Below are positions 18,198-25,881 of a DNA stretch of 64,000 nt, one piece after another; within the stretch, counting starts at the first letter, position 1, and every line of letters begins with the position of its first letter. The notes under the pieces are model-generated. The model was not told the DNA's origin, made no database searches, and saw only the letters and a program-made list of their open reading frames with translations. The translations under genes and the position numbers were made by a program. Source of the stretch: JARRPM01 sp963792815 (GTDB taxonomy: Bacteria; Pseudomonadota; Gammaproteobacteria; Pseudomonadales; Halieaceae); assembly GCA_963792815.1 (NCBI GenBank), contig CAWBXR010000007.1, forward strand, positions 310,001 to 374,000. Reading direction: 5' to 3'.

Positions 18198-18944
18198 CTA
18201 CTGTCCGTCGCGGGCCCGGGCCACCCACTTGCGGGTTTCGGTCAGAATACCGCGCAGGATGTTCAATTCCATCTCATCCAGCCGCACCCGCCCGTACAGC
18301 CGACGCAGGCGCGCCATCAGCTGCCGCGGCGCCGCCGGGTCGAGGAATTCGATCTCGGTGAGGGTCTGTTCGAGGTGGGCGTAGAAACGCTCCAGGTTCT
18401 CAACCGTACAGAACGGTGTATCCCACTGGGCATCCTCGGTTTCAGGCAAGCCGGGCTGCACCAGCAGCATCCGCAACTCGTAACACACGATCTGTACCGC
18501 CATGGCCAGGTTGAGGGAGCTGTAGGCGTCGGAGGTGGGGATATTAAGATGCAGGTTGCACAGCTGTAATTCCTCGTTGGTCAGTCCCCGGTCCTCGCGC
18601 CCGAACATGATGGCTACCTGTTCGCGTTGTGACAGTGGGTCGATACGCGCGGCGCACTGGCGCGGGTCCAGCAATGGCCAGGGTATCCGCCGTTCCCGCG
18701 CGCTGGTCCCGACTACAAACTGGCAATCGGCGATGGCCTCCTCGACGGTGGCCGTGACAACTGCGCTGTCCAGCAGGTCGCCGGCGGAAGCCGCACGCCA
18801 CACCGCCTGCTCGTCCGGGAATTTCTCCGGCGCAACCAGGTACAGGCGTGAAAGGCCCATATTTTTCATCGCCCGCGCTACTCCCCCGATGTTGCCCGGA
18901 TGGGTGGTGTTGACCAGTACGATGCGGATGTTGTCGAGGTTCAT
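18198..18944 (-). CDS. trmJ: tRNA (cytidine/uridine-32-2'-O)-methyltransferase TrmJ
   Basis: 248 residues, a SPOUT-fold methyltransferase. The N-terminal motif is IVLVNTTHPGNIGGVARAM, motif 2 is IMFGREDRGLTNEEL and motif 3 is IPTSDAYSSLNLAMAVQIV; these form the SAM-binding trefoil knot. It 2'-O-methylates position 32 of several tRNAs. Adjacent to suhB (divergent) and upstream of iscS, as in many gammaproteobacteria, where iscR and often cysE would normally lie between trmJ and iscS. Confidence 0.95.
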   Translation of the reverse strand: MNLDNIRIVLVNTTHPGNIGGVARAMKNMGLSRLYLVAPEKFPDEQAVWRAASAGDLLDSAVVTATVEEAIADCQFVVGTSARERRIPWPLLDPRQCAARIDPLSQREQVAIMFGREDRGLTNEELQLCNLHLNIPTSDAYSSLNLAMAVQIVCYELRMLLVQPGLPETEDAQWDTPFCTVENLERFYAHLEQTLTEIEFLDPAAPRQLMARLRRLYGRVRLDEMELNILRGILTETRKWVARARDGQ

Positions 18945-19070
18945 GGGCGCGCTGGGGGCTTGGACGGCGCGGGAGTTTAGCAGATTTCCTCACTCGTGTT
19001 GTAGGTGTCATTGCCGTAATAGTCGGTGAACTGGCAATCTAGCTTGGGATTCCAGCCTGCGCCGCGCCGA

Positions 19071-19167
19071 TGTAAGGTCATGCCTCACTGGACTCGCCGT
19101 GAATACGTCCATGTAGGCTCGTTTCGGCCATCCATGGCCTCAACGGTCCAGTGAGGATGACCTTACA
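19071..19167 (+). repeat. hairpin repeat, copy 1 (forward)
   Basis: The 60-nt core (19090-19149) runs from GGACTCGCCG to CAACGGTCC and contains the palindromes TACGTCCATGTA and GGCCATCCATGGCC. It is bracketed by arms unique to this copy: 19071-19089 and 19150-19167 are inverted complements over 18 bp, with one bulged base on the left. The core is identical to copy 3. Confidence 0.9.
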
Positions 19168-19291
19168 CCGCCGCTACCAGACGTTCTATCGAATGCAGAT
19201 CCATTAGTCAGACGGAGAGCAGGGTGCAACAACCTCGAATTTAACGGCAGCTCGCACGAAAGCTGTTATTTCAAATAACGATAGGAGCAGC

Positions 19292-19397
19292 GGCTGTGGA
19301 CTAGTGGCGCCCGGGACCGTTGAGGCCATGGATGGCCGATACGAGCCCCCATGGATGGGTTCACGGCGAGTCCCGGGCGCCACTAGTCCACAGCCGA
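19292..19397 (-). repeat. hairpin repeat, copy 2 (reverse)
   Basis: The 60-nt core in reverse orientation (19315-19374) starts GGACCGTTGAGG and ends GGCGAGTCC. Its arms, 19292-19314 and 19375-19397, are a perfect 23-bp inverted repeat unrelated to the arms of the other copies. Relative to the other cores, the small internal stem reads CCCATCCATGGG instead of TACATCCATGTA, so both strands of that stem changed together. Confidence 0.9.
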
Positions 19398-19483
19398 TGC
19401 GGCAAAGGCGCAGAACAAAACCGTTTTCCACAAACATTCCTTATTAGCCAACAGAACACGAGCTTACTGCGCCACAGTGATGC

Positions 19484-19492
19484 TGCTATAAT
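19484..19492 (+). promoter_or_regulatory. extended -10 promoter of suhB
   Basis: TGCTATAAT is a perfect extended -10 element; there is only a poor -35 (TTACTG). The predicted start is near 19499, about 28 bases before the suhB ATG. The opposed hairpin pair lies just upstream. Confidence 0.6.
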
Positions 19493-19526
19493 CGCGCGCC
19501 TCACGAAAGCCAGCCAGGACAAGACC

Positions 19527-20321
19527 ATGGAACCGATGATCACAATAGCGCTACGCGCCGCCCGCAAGGCCGGCGAAAACATCGTGCGCGCCTCTGATGA
19601 TCTCGAGCGCTTCGAGGTCAGGGCGAAAGGCATCAACAACTTCGTCTCGGATGTCGACATCGCCGCCGAGAAGGAAATCATCTACCACCTGCAGAAAGCC
19701 TACCCCGACCATGCCATCCTGGGCGAGGAAACGGGTTTGACAGGCAGCGAGGACGCGCCCTACCGCTGGGTGATTGACCCGCTGGACGGCACCACCAACT
19801 TTCTGCGCGGTATCCCCCACTACGCCGTATCCATAGCCTGCCTGCACAAGGGTAAGCTGGAACACGCGGTTATCGTCGATCCCGTGCGCCGGGAAGAGTT
19901 TATCGCCTCCCGCGGTCGCGGCGCGCAGCTGAACGGGCGCAGGATCCGGGTGAGCAACCGGCCGGGGCTGGAAGGGGCACTGCTGGGCACCGGCATTCCG
20001 TTCAAGGACCACTGTGACGACCAGTTGGGGCCTTACAGCAAGACCATCGAAATCCTGGCGGGCCAGTGCGCCGGTATCCGCCGGGCGGGCGCCGCCTCCC
20101 TGGACCTGGCCTATGTGGCAGCGGGACGCCTGGACGCCTTCTGGGAAATCGGGCTGGCGCCCTGGGATATCGCCGCCGGGGCCCTGCTGATACGCGAGGC
20201 CGGCGGACTGGTGGCGGATATCGACAGTTCGGAAAACTTCCTGGAGTCGGGCAATATCGTCGCCGGCAGTCCGAAATGCTTCAAGGCAGTACTGCAGACC
20301 GTCAAGCCGCTGCTGCGTTAA
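19527..20321 (+). CDS. suhB: inositol-1-monophosphatase family protein SuhB
   Basis: 264 residues from the ATG at 19527 (MEPMITIALRAARKAGENIV); upstream in-frame codons run through the hairpin repeat and are not protein-like. Metal-binding motifs are GEETG (residue 70 region) and DPLDGTTNF, with WDIAAGALLIREAGG near the C-terminus; all are required by the Mg-dependent phosphatase fold. In E. coli SuhB also acts in rRNA transcription antitermination. Divergent from trmJ. Confidence 0.96.
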   Translation: MEPMITIALRAARKAGENIVRASDDLERFEVRAKGINNFVSDVDIAAEKEIIYHLQKAYPDHAILGEETGLTGSEDAPYRWVIDPLDGTTNFLRGIPHYAVSIACLHKGKLEHAVIVDPVRREEFIASRGRGAQLNGRRIRVSNRPGLEGALLGTGIPFKDHCDDQLGPYSKTIEILAGQCAGIRRAGAASLDLAYVAAGRLDAFWEIGLAPWDIAAGALLIREAGGLVADIDSSENFLESGNIVAGSPKCFKAVLQTVKPLLR

Positions 20322-20336
20322 CCGGGCGCCCCAGGC

Positions 20337-22211
20337 TCAACCCCGGTCCGGCAGCATGTCGTCATAGGGTGAGACCAGAGCCAGGCTGACTGTCCGGCCG
20401 CCGACGGTAATGTGGCTGTCGCCGTATTCCACATCGGCTTCCCCGAGCACACCGTGGTCGAACTTGTACACCGGCGCTATGGCCCCGGCTGTCATGCCCT
20501 CGTCGTAGGCCTGCCGACGCTCCCGCACCGCCTCGTTAGCGCCCTGCCACGCCTGCCATTCCTGCTTCGAGTAGCGCCGCTGCAGCATTGTGCTGGTCAC
20601 CCCGGGACTGAGCAGCGTCGCGCTGGCGTTGTTTCCGCCGAAGCCTTTTGAATTGATGATCGCGTAGTGCTGTTCCGCGGGGTTGATCTCGCGGTGCTCA
20701 CGGCTGAAAGCCAGCCCATCCTGGCTTACGTCTTCCGCGATGCTGTCGATGGTGTTGATGCCCGGCAGCAGGCCTCGCTCCCAGATACCCAGCGTGGCCG
20801 CCAGCTGGTCTCCGGCGGCGGCCCCTATGGAGTGGCCGAGGTAGCTCTTGACCGCCACCACAGGCCAGTTGTCGATACCAAAGGCTCGCGCCGTCTGGCT
20901 GAGAATCGCGGATTCACTGGTGCGATTCTGCGGTGTACCGGTGCCATGTGCCATGACCAGGCCGCCGTCGCGCAGGGCATTCTCGCCGACCAGTGCCCGT
21001 GCGGCGGCGACCGCCTTGGCCATGGTGATGTAGTTGCCCACCCCCGGGCCGGAGATGGACTTCTTGAACCCGTCGGCGTTGACGAACACGTCGGTGGCAG
21101 CGCCCAACACGGTGGCCCCCAGCTGCAGGGCCAGTTCGTCATCAAACAGCACCACCATTTGGGCCGACTCGGCGATGGTAAACCCGCAGTTTTCGGCAAA
21201 CGGCCGGCAGGCGCGTCGATGATCAGGTTCCCTGTCGTCGCCGACCCCGTCGAGCTGGCGCAGGCCCTTGTCGGTTGCCAGGGCGCCCATGGCGGCATAG
21301 CCGTCGATGATTTCCGAGGTAACCGGGGCTTCCGCGGCGCCGACGAAGACCACCCGGGCGCGGCCCTGGCGAATGTCCTCGATGCCGTTGCGCAGGTTGT
21401 ACAGAAATGAGGCGCAGGCCCCCAGGCTTGCGCCGGTGGAGCCCAGGCTGCCCAGCACATAGGCGTTGACAAAGTCCGCCGGCATCTCGGCAAAGCCCAG
21501 GGGGCAGAACTTGGAGGTCACCCGCTGGCCCAGGTAGCGGGCCCTGAGCATGCCGCCGGTACCCGCGCCATCGAGCTGGCCCATGGCGCTGCCGGCGTAC
21601 ACACTCATCTGGTCGGGGGCCACATGCCGGCGCACCGTATCCCAGTCCAGGCCGATGCTGCCCAGGGCGTCGGAGGCGGCATACACCGACATCTGCAGGC
21701 CCCGGGGGTGGTTGCGCGACGGATAAAGGGTGCCGGGATCAAAGCCGGTGGGCAGCTGCCCCGCGGCTTTGACGTCGAACTCCCGGTGGGTGGGAAGGAG
21801 GAAATCCTGGTGACCGACGATGTTCACATGCACATGGGTCACGGTGGAGGGTGTCACCACCCAGTCCTGGGGGATCACCTCGGGCAGGTGTTTGCGGGCG
21901 ATATCGAAACTGACCGGCTGGCCGTTGCTCTGGGTGGGGAAACGCTGGTTCCAGCTCACCGAATCCACATCAAAATGGTTCAGCTCTATCCGCCGTACCA
22001 GGGTATGGTCGAGGATGTACTGCTCCCTGGGCTTGCCGTCCGACAGGGCATAGGGCCCCATCAGCGTCGCAAGGTCCGCCAGGGTGCGCTGGCGCTGCTG
22101 CTCCGTCAGGCTCGAGTAGACCATCCGGTGGTAGGCGTGGTGCCCGGAGCTGCGCCCCGCGCCGCTGACACCGCCAAAACCCACTATGACCGGTAACCGC
22201 TGCCTGCTCAT
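20337..22211 (-). CDS. beta-ketoacyl synthase family protein, large stand-alone
   Basis: About 624 residues from MSRQRLPVIVGFGG. The thiolase-fold KS active site is complete: the nucleophile is in GASLGACASFLYNL (Cys near 266) and the two His are in VMAHGTGTPQNRTSE and VKSYLGHSIGAAAGDQL. FabF-type enzymes are about 410 residues. Here some 200 extra residues precede the active site and a C-terminal extension ends VEYGDSHITVGG. No acyl carrier protein or other PKS/FAS domains adjoin it. It is convergent with suhB and divergent from an AraC/GlxA regulator, which may control it. It probably performs a decarboxylative condensation on an unusual acyl chain. Confidence 0.8.
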   Translation of the reverse strand: MSRQRLPVIVGFGGVSGAGRSSGHHAYHRMVYSSLTEQQRQRTLADLATLMGPYALSDGKPREQYILDHTLVRRIELNHFDVDSVSWNQRFPTQSNGQPVSFDIARKHLPEVIPQDWVVTPSTVTHVHVNIVGHQDFLLPTHREFDVKAAGQLPTGFDPGTLYPSRNHPRGLQMSVYAASDALGSIGLDWDTVRRHVAPDQMSVYAGSAMGQLDGAGTGGMLRARYLGQRVTSKFCPLGFAEMPADFVNAYVLGSLGSTGASLGACASFLYNLRNGIEDIRQGRARVVFVGAAEAPVTSEIIDGYAAMGALATDKGLRQLDGVGDDREPDHRRACRPFAENCGFTIAESAQMVVLFDDELALQLGATVLGAATDVFVNADGFKKSISGPGVGNYITMAKAVAAARALVGENALRDGGLVMAHGTGTPQNRTSESAILSQTARAFGIDNWPVVAVKSYLGHSIGAAAGDQLAATLGIWERGLLPGINTIDSIAEDVSQDGLAFSREHREINPAEQHYAIINSKGFGGNNASATLLSPGVTSTMLQRRYSKQEWQAWQGANEAVRERRQAYDEGMTAGAIAPVYKFDHGVLGEADVEYGDSHITVGGRTVSLALVSPYDDMLPDRG

Positions 22212-22280
22212 TGCCCCTGTCCCGTAATTGATCACGCCTGGGCACAGTGTAGGCCCCGCCCCTGGAGGGACCTATAGTGA

Positions 22281-22301
22281 ATACGACATACTTTGTGGTA
22301 T
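22281..22301. promoter_or_regulatory. operator-like inverted repeat between KS and GlxA-type regulator
   Basis: ATACGACA and TGTGGTAT form an imperfect 8-bp inverted repeat (7 of 8 pairs) with a 5-bp spacer, in the 124-bp divergent gap. Its position suits autoregulation by the adjacent regulator. No binding data can be read from sequence. Confidence 0.4.
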
Positions 22302-22335
22302 TTTGGACAAACCTTGATCGCCACTGAAGACTGCC

Positions 22336-23328
22336 GTGTATACCGCCGCCGCCCTGCTCTACCCACATGCCCTGGCCACCAGTGTGACCCTGCCGATGGA
22401 GATCCTGCAGGCCGCCAGCCAGATGGCCAGCGCCAGGCGGCGCAGTGAACCCCAGGTTCGGGTGCTGCTCGCCGCGCCGGAGCAAGGCATGCTCACCCTC
22501 TCCAGCGGGCTCACCCTGCAGCCGGATATCACCTATGGGGAACTGCCGGCGCTGGACCTGCTGCTGCTGCCCGCGATCTGGCGCAATCCACTGGCCACAA
22601 TTAACACCATGGCGGGTTCACTGGATATCCTCCGGCGCTTTGCCGCTGCCGGCACCCGGATTTGCAGTGTGGGGACCGGCAGTTGCCTGCTGGCGGAAGC
22701 AGGCCTGCTGGACGGGAAAGCCGCCACCACCCACTGGAACTACTTCGAGCAGTTCGCGCGACGCTACCCCCAGGTCCAGCTGAAAACGCGACACCTGATC
22801 ACCCAGAGCGAGAACATCTACTGCGTCGGCAGCGTCAACTCGATCGCGGACCTGATGGTCCACATCAGCGAAGAGTGGTTCGGCGGACACATAGCCAGGG
22901 CGGTGGAAAACCAGTTTTCGCCGGAAATCCGCCGCAGTTTCAGGGCTGCTGCGTACCAGACGGAGGCGGACAGCTCCCATCACGACGAAACCGTGATCGA
23001 GGCCCAGCAGTGGCTGCGGGACCACCTGGGCCAGCCAGTTACTATCGCCCGGCTCGCCGCCCAGCTGGACATCACCCCGCGCACCCTCAACCGGCGCTTT
23101 CGCCAGGCCACCGGGATCAGCCCGCAGGCCTACCTGCAGGGCCTGCGCGTCAACCACGCCCGGGAGTTGCTCAAACACAGCAACCTCGGAGTCGGCGAGA
23201 TCGCCTGGCAGCTGGGTTTGCAGGATGCCAGCTATTTCTCCCAGCTGTTTCGACGCCACTGCGGCATGAGCCCCCTGAGCTACCGGGAAGCGGTGCGCGG
23301 CAAGCTGTTCGACCCCACGGCGTCGTGA
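22336..23328 (+). CDS. GlxA/FtrA-type transcriptional regulator (DJ-1/PfpI + AraC HTH)
   Basis: 330 residues from a GTG start. The N-terminal 190 residues are a DJ-1/PfpI-like class I amidotransferase domain (LLLPAIWRNPLATI, then CSVGTGSCLLAEAGLLDGK). The C-terminal 100 residues are an AraC HTH pair: ITIARLAAQLDITPRTLNRR and LNLGVGEIAWQLGL-like helices ending with FSQLFRRHCGMSPLSYR. Such proteins sense small metabolites and usually activate a neighbouring gene. The divergent ketoacyl synthase is the obvious candidate target. Confidence 0.9.
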   Translation: MYTAAALLYPHALATSVTLPMEILQAASQMASARRRSEPQVRVLLAAPEQGMLTLSSGLTLQPDITYGELPALDLLLLPAIWRNPLATINTMAGSLDILRRFAAAGTRICSVGTGSCLLAEAGLLDGKAATTHWNYFEQFARRYPQVQLKTRHLITQSENIYCVGSVNSIADLMVHISEEWFGGHIARAVENQFSPEIRRSFRAAAYQTEADSSHHDETVIEAQQWLRDHLGQPVTIARLAAQLDITPRTLNRRFRQATGISPQAYLQGLRVNHARELLKHSNLGVGEIAWQLGLQDASYFSQLFRRHCGMSPLSYREAVRGKLFDPTAS

Positions 23329-23495
23329 GCCGGGCCCCATGGGCGGGCAGTTGCGCTTCCACGCCGGCGCCCGGTGGGTCCGCCCTTGAGTAAACACAGG
23401 GCCTGTGGCTAAATGTCCGCCCGATTTTCAGCAATCCAGCCCCCGCTTTCGCGCGCCGGAAGCAGTCCGCAAACGAACCAGAATGGAAACAGACC

Positions 23496-24677
23496 ATGAG
23501 CGATAAAACAGTTGTCATTGTCGATGGTGCCCGCACTCCCATGGGTGGCCTGCTGGGCAGCCTGTCTGCCGTACCGGCGCCTGAACTTGCCAGCACCGCT
23601 ATCGCAGCCGCTATCGCACGCAGCGGTATCGATGCGGCCGATGTGGACGAGGTCTTCATGGGCTGCGTACTGCCCGCCGGCCTGAAGCAGTGCCCCGCGC
23701 GCCAGTCAGCGATCGGCGCGGGCATTCCAAAATCTGCCGGCGCGGTTACCGTAAACAAGGCCTGCGGCAGCGGCATGCAGGCCACTATCTTTGGCTACGA
23801 CAGCATTGTCGCCGGTACCAACGAGGTGGTGGTTGCAGGTGGCATGGAGAGTATGAGCAACGCCCCGCACCTGCTGCTGGGCGCGCGGGGCGGCATGGGC
23901 ACGGGCAACAAGTCAGCCTACGACCACATGTTTCTCGACGGGCTCGAGGATGCGTATACCGGCCGGGCCATGGGCAGCTTTGCCCAGGAGACCGTCGACG
24001 CCCGCGGCATTACCCGGGAGCAGATGGACGCGTTTGCTATCGAGTCCCTCACCCGGGCCAAGAAAGCCATCGATTCCGGTGCCCTGGCGGCAGAAACCGC
24101 CCCGGTCACCGTCCGCTCGCGCAAGGGCGATACCGTGGTCACCGATGACGAGCAGCCACACAAGGCCGCGGTCGAGAAAATCCCCGGGCTGCGTCCGGCG
24201 TTCAGCAAGGACGGCAGCATTACCGCCGCAAACTCCAGCTCCATCTCCGACGGTGCCAGCGCACTGGTGCTGATGGGCGAAGAAGACGCCAAAGCGCGCG
24301 GCCTGACCCCCATGGCACGCATCGTTGCCCACTCAAGACACAGCCAGGAGCCCTCGGAATTCACCCTGGCCCCGGTCGGCGCCATCCGCAAGCTGTTCGA
24401 GCGCACCGGCTGGAGTGCCAAGGATGTGGACCTGTTCGAGATCAACGAGGCCTTCGCCATGGTGACCATGCTGGCCATAGACGAGCTGGGGCTGGATCAC
24501 GCCAAGGTCAACGTGCACGGCGGCGCCTGTGCCCAGGGCCACCCGATCGGCTCTACCGGCTCGCGAATCATCGTCACCCTGATGTACGCCCTGAAGAAGC
24601 TCGGCAAGAAGCGCGGCGTGGCCGCACTGTGCATCGGCGGCGGCGAAGCGACCGCGGTCGGCATCGAATTGATCTAG
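23496..24677 (+). CDS. acetyl-CoA C-acyltransferase (thiolase)
   Basis: 393 residues, the standard thiolase length. The acyl-acceptor Cys is in NKACGSGMQA (Cys90), the His in the NEAFAMV region, and the second Cys is in GGACAQGHPIGSTGSRI. The C-terminal GGGEATAVGIEL is typical of biosynthetic-type and FadA-like thiolases. It either condenses two acetyl-CoA or cleaves 3-ketoacyl-CoA in the cytoplasm. No fadB partner adjoins it, so direction is undecided. A hairpin separates it from the next gene. Confidence 0.93.
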   Translation: MSDKTVVIVDGARTPMGGLLGSLSAVPAPELASTAIAAAIARSGIDAADVDEVFMGCVLPAGLKQCPARQSAIGAGIPKSAGAVTVNKACGSGMQATIFGYDSIVAGTNEVVVAGGMESMSNAPHLLLGARGGMGTGNKSAYDHMFLDGLEDAYTGRAMGSFAQETVDARGITREQMDAFAIESLTRAKKAIDSGALAAETAPVTVRSRKGDTVVTDDEQPHKAAVEKIPGLRPAFSKDGSITAANSSSISDGASALVLMGEEDAKARGLTPMARIVAHSRHSQEPSEFTLAPVGAIRKLFERTGWSAKDVDLFEINEAFAMVTMLAIDELGLDHAKVNVHGGACAQGHPIGSTGSRIIVTLMYALKKLGKKRGVAALCIGGGEATAVGIELI

Positions 24678-24683
24678 TGCAGT

Positions 24684-24705
24684 GGCGGTACCGCATCGTA
24701 CCGCC
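24684..24705 (+). terminator. hairpin after thiolase gene
   Basis: A perfect 8-bp stem GGCGGTAC / GTACCGCC with a CGCATC loop lies 7 bp after the thiolase stop. It is followed by CTTGCCC rather than a T-run, so it may attenuate rather than fully stop transcription into the RibB-like gene. Confidence 0.45.
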
Positions 24706-24738
24706 CTTGCCCACCCATCTCCCCCCGAGGCAGTCTGC

Positions 24739-25854
24739 ATGGCTCTGAGTAGCGTCCCCGATATTCTCGATGACATTCGCGACGGCAAAATGGTTATCCT
24801 CATGGATGACGAAGACCGTGAAAATGAGGGCGACCTGATCATCGCAGCCGAGGCGGTGACGCCGGAAGTGATCACGTTTTTTTCCAGCGAGGCCTGCGGC
24901 CTGATTTGTATGCCCATCACACAGGAGCGGGCACGCCAGTTACAGCTGCCCTTGATGGTGCGGGACAATCGCTCCCAGCACGAGACCAACTTCACCGTGT
25001 CCATCGATGCCGCCGAACGCAAGGGACCGGGTATCAGCTCAGTACAGCGGGCGCACACCGTATTGCAGGCGGTAGCGCCCGATGCGGGACCCGCCGACAT
25101 CGTCCAGCCGGGACATATTTTCCCGCTGGTGGCCAAACCCGGGGGCGTACTGCGCCGGGCAGGTCACACCGAGGCCGGGGTGGACCTGGCCCGCATGGCC
25201 GGCTTCGAACCCGCGGCGCTGATCGTGGAAATCATGAACGAGGACGGCACCATGGCGCGCCGGCCCCAGCTGGAAGAGTTTGCCGCCAAGCACCAGTTGC
25301 GCATGGGCACCATCGCCGACCTCATCCAGTACCGGGCCCTGCACGAGCAGTCGGTGGATTTGCGCAGCAGCAAGGCGGTGCCGACCGAATTCGGCGAATT
25401 CGAACTGCACACCTTCCTCGACCTGGTGGATGACACCGTGCACTACGCCCTGACCCTGGGCGAAATCAGCGAGGAGCGGGAAACCCTGGTGCGGGTGCAA
25501 ACGATAAATACCCTGCGTGACGTGCTGGGCACCCGAATTTCCGGGGCGGAGCCCGGTTGGTCCTATCGCCGGGCCATGCAGCATATTGCTGAGAATGGCA
25601 GTGGCGCCGTGGTATTGATAGGCCAGCACACCAGCGCAGAGCACAGCCTGGCCGAGGTGCTGAGTTTCCCTAACGCGCCGGGTGTCGCCGGCCCCACCAG
25701 TTCCGAGGGTATCCAGAACTACCGGGTTATCGGCACCGGCTCACAAATTCTCAAGCGACTGGGCATCGGCAAGATGCGCCTGATGTCGGCGCCGGTGCAT
25801 TTCAACGCCCTGTCGGGCTTCAACCTGGAAGTCACGGATTTCGTCCAGCCCTGA
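24739..25854 (+). CDS. ribB: RibB-like DHBP synthase with degenerate GTP cyclohydrolase II domain
   Basis: 371 residues from the ATG at 24739. The N-terminal half is 3,4-dihydroxy-2-butanone 4-phosphate synthase: MDDEDRENEGDLIIAAEAV and AGHTEAGVDLARMAGF are visible. The usual GIS-x-x-DR motif reads GISSVQRAHTV, so its Asp is replaced. The C-terminal half aligns in place with RibA but lacks its zinc-binding Cys cluster and the R-C-D-C element, so GTP cyclohydrolase activity is not expected. This matches the RibBX-type fusion of many proteobacteria. No FMN riboswitch is visible upstream. Confidence 0.82.
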   Translation: MALSSVPDILDDIRDGKMVILMDDEDRENEGDLIIAAEAVTPEVITFFSSEACGLICMPITQERARQLQLPLMVRDNRSQHETNFTVSIDAAERKGPGISSVQRAHTVLQAVAPDAGPADIVQPGHIFPLVAKPGGVLRRAGHTEAGVDLARMAGFEPAALIVEIMNEDGTMARRPQLEEFAAKHQLRMGTIADLIQYRALHEQSVDLRSSKAVPTEFGEFELHTFLDLVDDTVHYALTLGEISEERETLVRVQTINTLRDVLGTRISGAEPGWSYRRAMQHIAENGSGAVVLIGQHTSAEHSLAEVLSFPNAPGVAGPTSSEGIQNYRVIGTGSQILKRLGIGKMRLMSAPVHFNALSGFNLEVTDFVQP

Positions 25855-25881
25855 TTCCAGGGCCGGACTTCGCTGGGGCGC

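Larger units (their letters stand above)
18945..19526. other. 582-bp trmJ-suhB divergent intergenic region
   Basis: No protein gene is supported here. The region holds two opposed copies of the 60-nt-core hairpin repeat (19071-19167 and 19292-19397), a 124-bp spacer between them with nothing recognisable, and the suhB promoter near 19484-19492. Confidence 0.7.

Noticed and set aside
19320..19526. Longer suhB start reading through repeat copy 2
   Set aside because: The extra codons translate the repeat itself, and an extended -10 promoter lies downstream of them at 19484-19492.
24678..24738. Possible FMN riboswitch before the RibB-like gene
   Set aside because: Only 61 bp with a simple hairpin; there is no room for the conserved RFN element.
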